A stretch of 64,000 bases of DNA from Nostoc calcicola FACHB-3891 (GCF_014697355.1 NZ_JACJRQ010000009.1:168440-232439); one strand, 5' to 3'. Positions 37,522 to 47,597 are shown, numbered from the stretch's first letter. Translations and numbers: made by a program. The notes: a model not told the origin generated them from the sequence alone.

Positions 37522-38463
37522 ATGAGTGTTTCTATTAGGTTACTCCAAGAGAGTGAATTAGCTGCTGCTGACCACATTTTTCGGTTGGCATTTGGTACTT
37601 TTATCGGACTACCTGAACCAACCGAGTTTTATGGGGATGCTGCTTACATACACCATCGTTGGAAAACCGATCCGAGTGCGGCGTTTGCTGCTGAAATTGA
37701 TGGAAAGTTAATCGGGTCTAACCTAGCAGTAAATTGGGGAAGCTTTGGGTATTTTGGGCCGTTAAGCGTTCATCCTGACTTTTGGAATCAAGGAGTAGGT
37801 CAACATCTCGTTGAAGCTGCGATCGCCTACTTTACTGAATCTCATACCTCAATGATAGGACTATTTACTTTTGCTCAAAGTCCTAAGCATCACATACTAT
37901 ATCAAAAATTTGGCTTTCGTCTGCGTTTTCTGACCGCAATTTTGGCAAAACAAGTACAGCAATTACAGCCAATATCCCAAGTAACTAGATATTCACAGTT
38001 GAGTGAGAATGAACGCGCCGAAAATCTCCAAGCAATCGGTCAACTCACTAATTCTATTTATGAAGGACTAGATTTATCACGAGAAATTCAGACAGTTCAG
38101 GCTCAAGGACTGGGTGATACAGTCTTGTTATGGGATGATGCAGGCTTGGCAGGATTCGCAGTTTGTCACTATGGGGCAGGTACTGAGGCTGGTAGTAATA
38201 CTTGCTTTGTCAGATTTGGTGCAGTACATTCTGGGAACGACGCAGGACAACGTTTCGAGCAGTTATTAGATTTGTGTGAAGCATTGACTGTGGCTCAAGG
38301 AATGTCACGTTTGGTAGCTGGCGTTAATACCAGCCGAGACGAAGCTTATCGTCGGATGCTGACTCGTGGTTTTCGCAGTGAAATCATCGGAGTTGCAATG
38401 CATAGACCTAATGAACCGGGATTCAATCGTCCAGATGTTTTTGCACTAGATGATTGGCGATAG
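37522..38463 (+). CDS. GNAT family N-acetyltransferase
   Basis: In the 313-residue protein the first half holds a GNAT fold, with the acetyl-CoA loop region FGPLSVHPDFWNQGVGQHLV and the later LYQKFGFRLRF. The second half (about residues 160-310) looks like a degenerate second GNAT-like domain (AGFAVCHYGAGTEAG, GFRSEIIGVAMHRP). The substrate is unknown. It appears monocistronic. Confidence 0.87.
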   Translation: MSVSIRLLQESELAAADHIFRLAFGTFIGLPEPTEFYGDAAYIHHRWKTDPSAAFAAEIDGKLIGSNLAVNWGSFGYFGPLSVHPDFWNQGVGQHLVEAAIAYFTESHTSMIGLFTFAQSPKHHILYQKFGFRLRFLTAILAKQVQQLQPISQVTRYSQLSENERAENLQAIGQLTNSIYEGLDLSREIQTVQAQGLGDTVLLWDDAGLAGFAVCHYGAGTEAGSNTCFVRFGAVHSGNDAGQRFEQLLDLCEALTVAQGMSRLVAGVNTSRDEAYRRMLTRGFRSEIIGVAMHRPNEPGFNRPDVFALDDWR

Positions 38464-38662
38464 CATTGGGCATTGGGCATGGGGAGATGAGGGGGATGAG
38501 GGGGATGTGGTTCGACTTCGCTCACCAACCGGGGGATGAGGGGGATGGGGGGGTAAGGGGGAAAAGTTAAATTTATCCCTTTACCCTTTACCCTTTAACC
38601 TTTTCCCCTACCTCCCCATCTCCCTCATCCCCCCATGCCCTATTCCCCATTCTCAATTACCA

Positions 38663-39679
38663 ATGAAAGCTTACGAAATTCAAAACAATGCCGGAATTGA
38701 TGCTCTTGCATTAGTCGATCGCCCCGAACCAAAACCCGCAGCTGGTCAAGTTCTGATTCAAGTCAAAGCAACGTCTCTCAATTACCGCGATCTGCTTGTC
38801 GCCCAAGGAGCCTACGGTGCTGGACAGAAATATCCCTTAATTCCCATGTCTGATGGTGCGGGGGAAGTTGTAGCGGTGGGAGAAGGTGTCACACGGGTAA
38901 AAGTAGGCGATCGCGTGGCTGCTACTTTCTTCCAAGACTGGATTTATGGCTCTTTAACCAAAGAGAAAATGAAATCCGATCTCGGAGGTGGTATCGATGG
39001 GATGTTGGCTGAGTATGTCGTATTACACCAAGATGGTTTGGTGATTTTACCAGACCATCTGTCCTATGCTGAAGGTGCAACATTGCCCTGTGCAGCAGTC
39101 ACAGCTTGGCATGGGTTGGTAACAAAGGGCAATATTGGCGCAGGTGATAGTGTTTTATTACTCGGTACTGGGGGAGTTTCAATTTTTGCTCTCCAGTTTG
39201 CCAAGATACATGGTGCTAGAGCGATCGCTACTTCCAGCAGTGATGAAAAATTGGCACGAATCAAACAGCTTGGTGCTGACGAAACAATCAATTACAAAAC
39301 AACACCAGATTGGGAAAAACAAGTTTACCAATTAACTAATCGCACAGGTGTAGATCATGTAGTTGAGGTAGGCGGTGCAGGAACTCTACCAAAATCACTA
39401 CAAGCAGTCCGTATTGGCGGACGTGTTAGTTTGATTGGTGTATTGTCAGGCAGAGGAAACGAAATCGATCCCATGCCAATACTTTTTAAAAGTTTAACAG
39501 TTCAGGGAATTTATGTTGGCAGTCGGGAAATATTTGAGGCAATGAATCAGACAATACAACAACATCAAATCAAACCGATTATTGACCGAGTTTTCTCTTT
39601 TAGTCAAGCACGAGAAGCATATCATTACCTCAAAAGTGCCGCTCACTTCGGGAAAGTTATTATTAACGTCAATTCATAA
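38663..39679 (+). CDS. Quinone-oxidoreductase-like medium-chain dehydrogenase
   Basis: A 338-residue MDR-superfamily enzyme. The N-terminal GroES-like domain contains VKATSLNYRDLLVAQGAYG and PLIPMSDGAGEVVAVGEGV. The Rossmann domain has VLLLGTGGVSIFALQFAKIH and the family motif DHVVEVGG. There is no cysteine in the usual catalytic zinc position and no four-cysteine lobe, so the zinc-less quinone oxidoreductase/NADPH type is favoured. The natural substrate is unknown. Confidence 0.88.
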   Translation: MKAYEIQNNAGIDALALVDRPEPKPAAGQVLIQVKATSLNYRDLLVAQGAYGAGQKYPLIPMSDGAGEVVAVGEGVTRVKVGDRVAATFFQDWIYGSLTKEKMKSDLGGGIDGMLAEYVVLHQDGLVILPDHLSYAEGATLPCAAVTAWHGLVTKGNIGAGDSVLLLGTGGVSIFALQFAKIHGARAIATSSSDEKLARIKQLGADETINYKTTPDWEKQVYQLTNRTGVDHVVEVGGAGTLPKSLQAVRIGGRVSLIGVLSGRGNEIDPMPILFKSLTVQGIYVGSREIFEAMNQTIQQHQIKPIIDRVFSFSQAREAYHYLKSAAHFGKVIINVNS

Positions 39680-40035
39680 AATCACATTGGTATAAATTAC
39701 AGCAAGAATGAAGAAGGGCAAGGGGTAAGGGGGAAGGGGAAAGGTGGGGCCCCCTCTGGGGATAAGGGGTGGGGGGAAAGGTTAAATTTATCCCTTTACC
39801 CTTTACCCTTTGACCTTTTCCCCTGTTTTTAATTATACGTCAATAGGCTTGGGTTAAGGGTTATTGGCGTAGAATATTGGTCTTTTAGACGCGATGAATC
39901 GCGTCTCTACATGAGGGTTTTGTTGCTCATACTGAACTGTATTGGTCTATACGTGGTTTTGTTTCAGTCGGAGTCTAAATCACCGACTGAAACTGTCTTT
40001 AATTACGAATTACGAATTATAAATTACGAATTATT
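39680..40035. other. Repeat-rich intergenic region
   Basis: This gap contains an AAGGGGT/CCTTTACCC low-complexity inverted pair (39718-39828), a GACGCGATGAATCGCGTCTC palindrome (39890-39910) and ATTACGAATTA tracts (40003-40034). It shows no gene or promoter that I can support. Confidence 0.5.
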
Positions 40036-41637
40036 TTAATCTAGAGTCTCTTCTTGTGGCTTTTGATCTTTTTGTGGCTGATTCTCAGTCGGTGAATTTT
40101 GCTTTTCCACTGTTGGTACTACTACAGCAGAAGGATCTGGGGGTCTAAAGTCCCGTGGCAGTGGTTGTGGTGGTATAACTACAGAATTTGTAGGAGTTAC
40201 AGGTTTGGGAGGAGCAGAATTTTGATTAGAAGTTGGTGAGTTATTATCTGGTACTGTTGCGGGGGAAGCATTACGAGATGACCGAATTGCCCGTAGTTTT
40301 TCAACTAGTGAGGGTGTGGGGGAAACGCTAGGCGAAGGTGCTAATTGTTGAGAATTCCCGCTTTGTGATTCTTTTGTAGGGCTGCTGCTGGAAGATTCTT
40401 CTTGAGATGAACGACGATTACGCCGACGCTGCCGGGAATTAGAGACGGGTGCAGATTCGGTTTTTGAGGTGGCGTTAGTCTCTGGAGTTGGAGATGAAGA
40501 TGTATTGCCTAAGTTAGGTGCTTTGGCCGCTGGTTCTTGAGTAGGCTGTTGAAAAAGTGGCTTGGCAGTTGGCTGCGGCTGAGATTTGGGCAACATGCTA
40601 GTGATGCCAAAACCTGCTGTGGCTGCAACTACAGCGACACCAATACCGAGAAATATTTTAGATGAAGGCTGTTTTTTGGCGTGTGAAGTTTTCTTGGCGT
40701 TCGCGCTAGCCTTGCCTGGAGGCATGGTCTTTTTGCCAGCTTTACTGATGAGGTTTTCTGCCTGTTGGGCAGATAAATTAACAGTTTGCACTGCGTAAGT
40801 AGGTAAAGCTTGGGCTGTGAGATTTACGCCACTTCCCGGTAGTAATTGCAGCCACTCGGCAACAGTCGCCGGACGAAAACGAGATTCCACCGCCATACCG
40901 CGCATTACGGCTTGGTTGACAGCAGCACTCAAATGTGGTTGCAGTTCGCGGGGGGATGGCATTTGCTCGCGATCGCGCAATAATGCTGGCATGGGAACTT
41001 GGGCTGTTAACAATGCATACAAGGTTGCTGCTAAACCATAAACATCGGTGGCGGGTGTGCGTGCTGCTTGGGTTAGATACTGCTCAATGGGAGAATAACC
41101 CTCGGAAACCAAACCTGTATGAGTCTGTCTCACACCGCCATTAAATTCCCTGGCAATGCCAAAATCAATCAGTATTACTTCCTGAGTTCCTTGGCGCAGG
41201 ATAATATTATCTGGTTTGACATCTCTGTGCAGCAAACCGTTATTGTGTACTACCTGCAATGCTGCGCCAATTTGCTGAATATAATGAATTGCTGTAGCTT
41301 CTGGCAGAGGTATTCCTGGTAATACAAATGCGTCGCCTAAAGTTTCCCCAGGAATGTATTCCATCACCATGTAAGGCAACCCAGCTTCCACAAAAAAATC
41401 GCTGACTCGGACTATATTTGGGTGGATACAAGTAGCTAATCGTCTGGCTTCATCTTGGAATTGGCGCTCAAACTTGGCAAAATCAGGATGTTGACGCAGC
41501 CGTTCATTGATGGTTTTCATCACCACCTCCTGACCCAAGTAGTGATGCTTAGCTTTGTACGTAATGCCAAAGCCACCCCGCCCTATTTCTTGGATTAGGG
41601 TATATTTTCCATCCTGCAAAATTGTGCCTGCTAACAT
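40036..41637 (-). CDS. Membrane-anchored Ser/Thr protein kinase (Hanks type)
   Basis: In the 533-residue protein the kinase domain (about residues 12-275) shows glycine loop [13 protein letters not shown], catalytic [20 protein letters not shown] and the APE-equivalent SPIEQYL segment typical of cyanobacterial kinases. A single transmembrane helix follows (about 325-345, [14 protein letters not shown]). The C-terminal 180 residues are a disordered Pro/Ser/Thr/Gln region, probably periplasmic. The target is unknown. Confidence 0.92.
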   Translation of the reverse strand: MLAGTILQDGKYTLIQEIGRGGFGITYKAKHHYLGQEVVMKTINERLRQHPDFAKFERQFQDEARRLATCIHPNIVRVSDFFVEAGLPYMVMEYIPGETLGDAFVLPGIPLPEATAIHYIQQIGAALQVVHNNGLLHRDVKPDNIILRQGTQEVILIDFGIAREFNGGVRQTHTGLVSEGYSPIEQYLTQAARTPATDVYGLAATLYALLTAQVPMPALLRDREQMPSPRELQPHLSAAVNQAVMRGMAVESRFRPATVAEWLQLLPGSGVNLTAQALPTYAVQTVNLSAQQAENLISKAGKKTMPPGKASANAKKTSHAKKQPSSKIFLGIGVAVVAATAGFGITSMLPKSQPQPTAKPLFQQPTQEPAAKAPNLGNTSSSPTPETNATSKTESAPVSNSRQRRRNRRSSQEESSSSSPTKESQSGNSQQLAPSPSVSPTPSLVEKLRAIRSSRNASPATVPDNNSPTSNQNSAPPKPVTPTNSVVIPPQPLPRDFRPPDPSAVVVPTVEKQNSPTENQPQKDQKPQEETLD

Positions 41638-42026
41638 AGAGAGTCCTGAGTCTTGAGTGAGCAGATAACTAGCTAGTCCTGATTTTTAAGAGATTTCCTC
41701 AAATTTTCCCATATTTTTGGAGATGGCACGGTTTTTGCCTGTCTATCTACGGGATGATTTTGTTTTTGGAATTCCCTGGGCGGGAAAAACCTCCCCAGCG
41801 ATCGCAACAGTTTTATCTTTTTCATAGGATAACGCGATAGTCAAGAAATCTTGAAGTAGAAAACAGACTCAAGCTGTCTTCCACCTCCGCGATTTTAGGG
41901 AGGAATTACGATTTGATAGGTTACTTGCTACAACTTAAAGCTATTTTCAGGTCAAAAAAATAGCCTGCATCATAATCACACCTGTTTGTTGTTTTTGAAT
42001 TATTGTAACTAAGTAACTAAGGTTCA
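41638..42026. other. Intergenic region upstream of the kinase gene
   Basis: About 390 bases presumably hold the kinase promoter on the minus strand and downstream sequence of xisI. I see no repeat family, RNA gene or terminator that can be supported. Confidence 0.4.
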
Positions 42027-42362
42027 CTAACTCACTGCAAATCCATCGAATTGCCGCATAAATGGTGAATGATATGCTAGTAAAATATCCTCTCTAGGAA
42101 CTCCTAAATTTACAAGTTCATCCGCAAATCCAATCTCAGTTCCATCATGCTGTATCCAAATTTTGCCATCTTTAATATCAATATGCACCGAACAGCCATA
42201 GATCCGTCGCTCGTCTTTCCATCCGGCACTAACAACTTGATAGCGATCTCGTTCTAAATCAAAAACAGGCATCACTTCAATTTCAGCCGATGAGAATTTA
42301 TAGCTTGCATATTTCTCTAAAATTTGTTTTACTAAATGTCGATATTTTTCTATTTTTCCCAT
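42027..42362 (-). CDS. xisI: XisI-type fdxN element excision controlling factor
   Basis: The 111-residue protein has the family pattern MGKIEKYRHLVKQILEKYAS, VFDLERDRYQVVSAGW, VHIDIKDGKIWIQHDGTEIG and VPREDILLAYHSPF. XisI was defined in Anabaena as a control factor for fdxN element excision, but many paralogous xisH/xisI pairs exist away from that element. Its start overlaps the end of xisH by 13 bases, so it may have depended on coupling to xisH, which is now interrupted. Confidence 0.92.
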   Translation of the reverse strand: MGKIEKYRHLVKQILEKYASYKFSSAEIEVMPVFDLERDRYQVVSAGWKDERRIYGCSVHIDIKDGKIWIQHDGTEIGFADELVNLGVPREDILLAYHSPFMRQFDGFAVS

Positions 42363-42949
42363 TCGACAATAACCTCATTTTTCGGATCGTAAATTAAAAA
42401 TTTCAACTGATACTTAGATACCATTCTTTGCAGAAATCGCTTTTCAAAAAAATTTTTGTAAGCTTGGTTGGGAACTGCTAAATACAAAGTTCGCTCTGGT
42501 TGATCGAGTTCTAAAGCTTCTTGATAGTTGAGAAATAGCCCTAATGCTGTATGAAATGTTGAAATGGCAGATGCTTGCAAGAAGGTTTTAATTTCTACCG
42601 CTATTTTATCGAACAGAATTCAGGAGTCAGGAGTCAGAATTCAGCAATGTTTTCTGTGCGAGTGGCGGATGAATAACCGGGTTTAAGACCCCCACTAAAT
42701 CGTAGATTTGGTGGTCTTCAATCAGTCGCGGGTCTGAATCCCCGACTGATTGATTCTGAATTCTGAATTCTGAATTCTGCATTCTTCTTCAACTCCTGAC
42801 TTTTCGGCTGCGAGCAATTGCTCTGCTCCCAAATCAATTAGCAGTTCTACTTCCTCAACTTGAATACGTAACGGGTCATCTGTAATAGTCCAACCATCTT
42901 TTTGGAGCGCTCGTCTAACTGCATCGTGAAATGCATCTCTTACAGACAT
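42350..42949 (-). pseudogene. xisH: xisH interrupted by a repeat element
   Basis: The N-terminal half (42949 downward) reads MSVRDAFHDAVRRALQKDGW...LIDLGAEQLLAAEKSG. After about 177 bases of GAATTC-type MITE sequence, the protein resumes as DKIAVEIKTFLQASAISTFH...LKFLIYDPKNEVIVEWEK. Together these give a normal-length XisH. The first fragment ends at TGA 42722-42724 in the element. The break falls just before VEIK, the catalytic-type strand of this PD-(D/E)XK-like family, so neither piece is likely active. Confidence 0.88.
42611..42787 (-). mobile_element. GAATTC-type MITE-like element inserted in xisH
   Basis: Read on the minus strand, this element has AGAATTCAGAATTCAGAATC at one end and CTGACTCCTGACTCCTGAAT at the other, forming imperfect inverted ends. 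The interior contains GATTTAGTGGGGGTCTTAAA and CGCACAGAAAACATTGCTG. The same blocks occur at 55868-56082, 49871-50062 and, rearranged, 37207-37474. The exact boundary with xisH is uncertain by about 10 bases. Confidence 0.82.
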
Positions 42950-43384
42950 TACTGTTCAAGCTAAATTTATATTACCTAATTTTACCAGCTAAACACTGAC
43001 TGGGTGTAATGCAGAACCGACGTTTAAAAGCCGCAGCAAAATGTCCGGGGAGCAAGCTACGGTGTATACACAAATCTTGGGGGAATGTATCCATCCCGCC
43101 TCGGAATTCATTCCGAGTTTCATAGCACAAATCCTCTAAACAACGTGAGTTTGACGGTTAGAAAAAGGCGCTTGTTTCAAGAAAGTAAAGCCGCTTCTTG
43201 AGGACGGGGTTTTAAACCTTACTTTTCACGTTATGTGGAAAAATTAACGTGAAACCTAACCCCCTAACCCCCTTCCCTAGTAGGGAAGGGGGAAAATTGA
43301 AAGCCTCTCTCCTTGTAGGGGAGAGGAATGGAAGCGGGGTTTCCAGATCCCACTGAATTGTCAGGTTTTAAACCCAGATTTTCG
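42950..43384. other. Repeat-containing intergenic region before the Omp85 gene
   Basis: The 435-base gap contains hairpin-forming CCCCCTTCCCTAGTAGGGAA sequence near 43265-43290 and CTCTCTCCTTGTAGGGGAGA near 43303-43325. These resemble the interspersed G/C-rich repeats at 10321 and 55540. No gene is seen. Confidence 0.5.
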
Positions 43385-45499
43385 TTAAAACCGCTGCCCT
43401 ATACCTAGATGTATTTTGCTTTCTCCCTGGTCATTAAAGCCATAATCAGCCCGAATTAAGCCCAAGGGTGAATCGATTCGCACTCCAGCCCCATAACCAA
43501 AACCAAAACCTGGTTTGTCTCGCACACCCGCCGGATTTCCCAATACAGTATCGCCAGAACCCAAGTCGGAACCGAAGTCAGCAAACAATACACCGCCGAC
43601 GATTGGTATAACGGGGAAGCGATATTCCGCCGAAGCTAAGACATAACTGCGACCACTGCCAACTTCTCCAGAATCGTAACCGCGCACTGAGTTGGAACCA
43701 CCCAAGTTAAAGCTTTCGTAGGGCGGTAAATCGCCAATGACGGTGCCAGCTTGGACATTGACTGCAAATACTTGTGGCTGTTTGCTGTTAAATAATTGCA
43801 CTGGTAAATATTGGCTGTAATTGGCTTTGAGGCGATTGAGGGAAATATTACCTTCACCAATGGGTATAGATTGTTCTGTACTCAGACTCAAAACGGAACC
43901 TTTAGTGGGATTAAGAGGGTTATCTCGTTGGTCTTTGGTGGCGGTGAAGGATACGGTAGTTAGGTCATCGACACCTGTACCGCTGACAGATAGGGGATTG
44001 CCTTGAGCATCTGTTGGGGTAACATTACCTTGGCGATCGCGGATACTAGTTCGGGTATAGTTGACTCCTAATGAGGTATTCCAGCCGTCAATTGGTTGCT
44101 GTAAACTTATACCGCCACCAATATGACCTTCTTGGACTTTATCGCCGTTAGCTAACCTAATTTTGTCATCAAAAGTTTCAGAAACTTCCCGATTCCGAAA
44201 AACATTTACAGTGTAACCCAAGCGATCGGGGTTAGTTATCCGATAAGGACTAATAAATTTAGTATTAAACTGTAAATCCCGGCTACTTACCCCAACATTC
44301 GCCGCGAAAGTATCGTTAATACCGCCCACATTCCGGTCTTGATAACTTATTGTCCCGATTAATCCTTGGTCGGCGTTGTAACTACCACCCAAGTTAACAC
44401 CACGCGCCCCAGTTTCTTTGAGTTGATAAACCACATCAACTTTTGTCGCATCTCCTTCTAAAGCAACATTTACACTCTGAAATAAACCAGTGCCATACAG
44501 CTGTTGTATGTCTTGTTTAACTAGATTTTCTTGGAAAATTTGACCGGGTTTAAGTTTGAGTTGCTGTTGGAGAAAATCTGGTTTGGTACGTCCTCCTACA
44601 GGATTACCTTTACTATCAACGGTTTTCCCGTCGTCACCGACAAAGCGAAACTTGATATCACCCACCAAGCCTTCAGCAACATTGACAGTCAGAATTCCTT
44701 GGGGGCTGGGTTTAATTGATAGCACCCGTGCCAAGTTATAACCATTGTCAGCGTACCACTTGTTAATTTGTGCCACTGTTTGCTGGAGTCCAGCCGGACT
44801 GATGGCGGTGCCAATTTGAGATTGCAAACTTTGTTGGGCTACTTGGTAAGTCAGTACTTTGGCACCAGATAATTGCAGCGATCGCACAACTACCGGTTGC
44901 ACCTGATAAACTACATTCAATCCAGCAGATGTACTTTGGCTATTTACACTGGCATTGCTAAATAAACCTGTATCCAAAATTGCAGCGACATCTTTTTGTA
45001 GCTGGCTTTGACTGGTTTCTCCACCCGCCTGAGTTTTAATGACTTTGCGAATGATTTCCTGCAATTCTGGATTAGCCCCCGCTATCTGTACATTTGTAGC
45101 TGTGACTACTAAATCATTGGTAGTAGTAGGGGATGAGGGGGATGAGGGGGATGAGGGGGATGAGGGAGATGAGGGGATGAGAAGGGGTTTTACAGAGGAA
45201 TTAGCGTTGTCTTTTTGGTTTTGTGTTAGTGTGGTTGCTGGCTTTAAGATGACTGTGGAATTTTTGTTTGCAGTTGTTGGCGCTGGCAGGGGATTTTGGG
45301 AAAATTGTTGTGCAACTATAGTTTCTGGAGAAGCAATTGTCTCTACCCGTGCGGGAGTTTCTTCAATTACTGGGACTACCAAATTACCAGTTTTTGCGGT
45401 TGGAGTGACGGTTTTAGTAGGTGCAGCCGTCGCTTGCTGACTAACATTGCCAGCAGCCAAAGTTGCTAAAGTAAAAATTGCAGTGGTAGAAATTTTCAT
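43385..45499 (-). CDS. Omp85/BamA-family outer membrane assembly protein
   Basis: The 704-residue protein has a signal peptide (about residues 1-25) and a disordered linker with five Ser-Ser-Pro triplets (about 110-125). Three POTRA-like domains follow (about 130-370), then a 16-strand-type barrel with the Omp85 signature SNSVRGYDSGEVGSGRSY, a late FGFGYGAGVRIDSPLGLIRA and a terminal aromatic (GIGQRF). It inserts beta-barrel proteins into the outer membrane. Three POTRAs are usual for cyanobacterial BamA. It is unlikely to be the TpsB partner of the haemagglutinin, which would have two POTRAs. Confidence 0.92.
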   Translation of the reverse strand: MKISTTAIFTLATLAAGNVSQQATAAPTKTVTPTAKTGNLVVPVIEETPARVETIASPETIVAQQFSQNPLPAPTTANKNSTVILKPATTLTQNQKDNANSSVKPLLIPSSPSSPSSPSSPSSPTTTNDLVVTATNVQIAGANPELQEIIRKVIKTQAGGETSQSQLQKDVAAILDTGLFSNASVNSQSTSAGLNVVYQVQPVVVRSLQLSGAKVLTYQVAQQSLQSQIGTAISPAGLQQTVAQINKWYADNGYNLARVLSIKPSPQGILTVNVAEGLVGDIKFRFVGDDGKTVDSKGNPVGGRTKPDFLQQQLKLKPGQIFQENLVKQDIQQLYGTGLFQSVNVALEGDATKVDVVYQLKETGARGVNLGGSYNADQGLIGTISYQDRNVGGINDTFAANVGVSSRDLQFNTKFISPYRITNPDRLGYTVNVFRNREVSETFDDKIRLANGDKVQEGHIGGGISLQQPIDGWNTSLGVNYTRTSIRDRQGNVTPTDAQGNPLSVSGTGVDDLTTVSFTATKDQRDNPLNPTKGSVLSLSTEQSIPIGEGNISLNRLKANYSQYLPVQLFNSKQPQVFAVNVQAGTVIGDLPPYESFNLGGSNSVRGYDSGEVGSGRSYVLASAEYRFPVIPIVGGVLFADFGSDLGSGDTVLGNPAGVRDKPGFGFGYGAGVRIDSPLGLIRADYGFNDQGESKIHLGIGQRF

Positions 45500-45884
45500 A
45501 ATATTTAACCTAATTTAGTGGGAGTTATATCAATTTTCGATTTTAGATACTTCGACTTCGCTCAGTACAAGTTTGGGATTTTGGATTCAAATTTTCGGTC
45601 AAAAGGCTATTCCAGAAATTTCAAATAATGCATTCTTGGTGAATTTAGTGTTAGTTGTAGAGAAGTAAAGGAATAGGCATAAGAATAACTTCCAGCAACT
45701 TTGCTGAATTTCCTATTTATACCTCTTACACAAACAGACAGTTAATTTTGATTTTTTGTTTCACGCCAGCACTGCTGTTGTCCGGGATATTAGCAGCGTT
45801 AGCAGAGATAGTTGAAAATTTAGAGAGATGCAAAAATTCTGATTGATGATTTTTAACCACAGATAAACAAAATCTCTCTTAAAT

Positions 45885-46008
45885 AGGACTTACGCAACTG
45901 GCATATTATTTTTAGTTCGTAGTGAGGACTTTAGTCCTGAAAATCAGGGATAGAGCCGCTGACTACAAACTAAAAATTTTAATTTTTTGTGACACTTGCG
46001 TAAGTCCT
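45885..46008. mobile_element. AGGACTTACGCAA MITE-like element, copy 1
   Basis: A 124-base element with ends AGGACTTACGCAA and TTGCGTAAGTCCT. The interior is palindromic, with TTTTTAGTTCGTAGTGAGGAC and GACTACAAACTAAAAA. A second family member is at 62692-62820. Confidence 0.78.
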
Positions 46009-46042
46009 GTTAAAGTATTTCTCTAACTTTTAGTAATTTAAT

Positions 46043-46200
46043 AAGCAAAAACAGATATTGCTTTCTCATTTCATTATATTTAGCAAGCAAAAACAGATAT
46101 TGCTTTCTCAAACTGGGGTTTGCTTTCTCATTTCAGTATATTCAGCAAGCAAAAACAGATATTGCTTTCTCAAACTGGAGTTTGCTTTCTCATTTCAGTA
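46043..46200. repeat. 62-bp tandem repeat upstream of the CRISPR array
   Basis: Two full units (46082-46143 and 46144-46200) and one shortened unit (from 46043) share AGCAAGCAAAAACAGATATT, then GCTTTCTCAAACTGG and TTTGCTTTCTCATTTCAGTA. It lies about 460 bases upstream of the first CRISPR repeat. The rest of the 45500-46042 gap holds only the MITE-like copy and A/T-rich sequence. Confidence 0.85.
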
Positions 46201-46663
46201 GATCGCGTATTTATTTTGATAAATTCAGTAAGCTGATATTACACACTTACATCGCGCGATCGCTCTGTGCTAACTTTTCTCTCGGACATCTCCCAAAACT
46301 CTTTCTTTTTTACCTTTTGACTGCGCGATAAAAAAGTTAATACTTTAGGCGTTCAAAATTTGAAGTAGTTTGTTATACTACTGCTCATAGCCATAGAACC
46401 TTGAAAACTTAATATCAAGTTTCAAAATCAAACTACAAGTGCTTAGTTTTACTTTTGATACGCAAATTTTTCGCGGGGGTAGAGCGATCGCCAAAACCCT
46501 TATGATTCCGTTGACCCCCGCTAATCGCTTACTGCGTAAGAGTTTGACAAGGGTAGATGATTCACCAATTGTCAATAATTTCTACTTGTTGACAGCTAAA
46601 TTCGACCCCCCGCTAAAATGGGTATCTCTAACCCTCTCTGGATAAGGCTTCTGGAAGGGTAGG

Positions 46664-46991
46664 GTTTTAATTCCTTTACCCCTCACGGGGATGGAAACCT
46701 TTTGATCTCACAAAGTAGATCATAGTAGTATTGTGTTTTAATTCCTTTACCCCTCACGGAATGGAAACATTCTTGGGTGGTCTTTTTTCAATTGTTGGAT
46801 TTCTGTTTTTGTTTTAATTCCTTTACCCCTCACGGGGATGAAAACTGTCCAGAATTCCGGTTTGGAGTAAATGTTCAGCAGGTGTTTTAATTCCTTTACC
46901 CCTCACGGGGATGGAAACGTCATTTTTACTGTCTAACAGAGTAGTGACATTTTTTGGTTTTAATTCCTTTACCCCTCACGGGGATGGAAAC
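46664..46991 (+). CRISPR. Short orphan CRISPR array, five repeats and four spacers
   Basis: Repeats lie at 46664-46698, 46735-46768, 46811-46845, 46884-46918 and 46957-46991. The 35-base unit begins GTTTTAATTCCTTTACC and ends CACGGGGATGGAAAC. Spacers are 36, 42, 38 and 38 bases. Repeat 2 has lost a base (CACGGAATGG) and repeat 3 has ATGAAAAC, so the array is partly degenerate. The GAAAC end suggests the leader lies on the left. The repeat resembles those of cyanobacterial type I-D/III arrays, an inference. No cas gene is present in the window. Confidence 0.95.
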
Positions 46992-47065
46992 ATAATTCCT
47001 TTTTCTATTGGCAAATGCGATCGCATTGACTAATGGCGATCCAATACTGTTCGGTTAAGGCATCA

Positions 47066-47128
47066 GACGCGATAAATCGCCGTCTCTACAAAGAATTGAT
47101 TGTTGTAGAGACGGCGATTTATCGCGTC
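47066..47128. repeat. Large perfect hairpin (25-bp arms)
   Basis: GACGCGATAAATCGCCGTCT continues to a 25-base arm repeated in inverse at 47104-47128 with a short loop. It is preceded by CCAATACTGTTCGGTTAA, which resembles the end of the CAATACGGTTCGG element family. It lies just past the CRISPR array and is probably an interspersed repeat. Confidence 0.8.
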
Positions 47129-47161
47129 TTTGCGTCTTTGTGATTGTGATTTGGTGTGAAC

Positions 47162-47290
47162 TACCCCGCCGTAAGACGGACGGGGCTTCCCAATTCATTG
47201 GGAATAGCCTCAAAAACTTCGTAGTTTTTTTGGTCTTACATTCCCTCCCTGGGCAGGAGTCCTGGTTCCCAAGACCCAAACTTTTTCTTG
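47162..47290. mobile_element. Possible IS200/IS605-type end remnant
   Basis: ACCCCGCCGTAAGACGGACG and GGGGCTTCCC form an imperfect hairpin like those at IS200/IS605 ends. It is followed on the minus strand by an open segment (47434 to 47210) that may be a decayed transposase tail. I cannot confirm homology by eye. The remainder of 47291-47597 shows repeat fragments (GCGTTAGCGTCTCGCAGAGA) but no gene. Confidence 0.3.
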
Positions 47291-47597
47291 CAACATATAC
47301 CTGTTAGCTTGGTTTTCGCTTATGGCATTGATGGTCAAGACAATTTTTAGTTTACCAGAAAATTTTGGGGATTCGTCATACGTCTGTAATTTGTTTTTAC
47401 CAAGTAAAAAATCAATTCCATATGCAATCCTCATCCCCCGCTCACAATCCCCATCTTAGGAGTACCTTGTTCGCGTTAGCGTCTCGCAGAGAAGATGGGG
47501 ACTTCCGCGAAGCGTTTAAACTCCAGAATAATACAAATCAATTTTGCGGCATGATATCAGCATCAGTTGATAGTCACAATAGTTACTGCAAGATTCT

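Noticed and set aside
42027..42949. Presence of an fdxN excision element
   Set aside because: xisH/xisI homologues are common away from the element. No xisF recombinase, fdxN gene or recombination site is visible here.
43385..45499. Omp85 protein as the missing TpsB partner of the haemagglutinin
   Set aside because: It shows about three POTRA domains and the BamA-type barrel signature, and is 36 kb away. TpsB proteins have two POTRAs.
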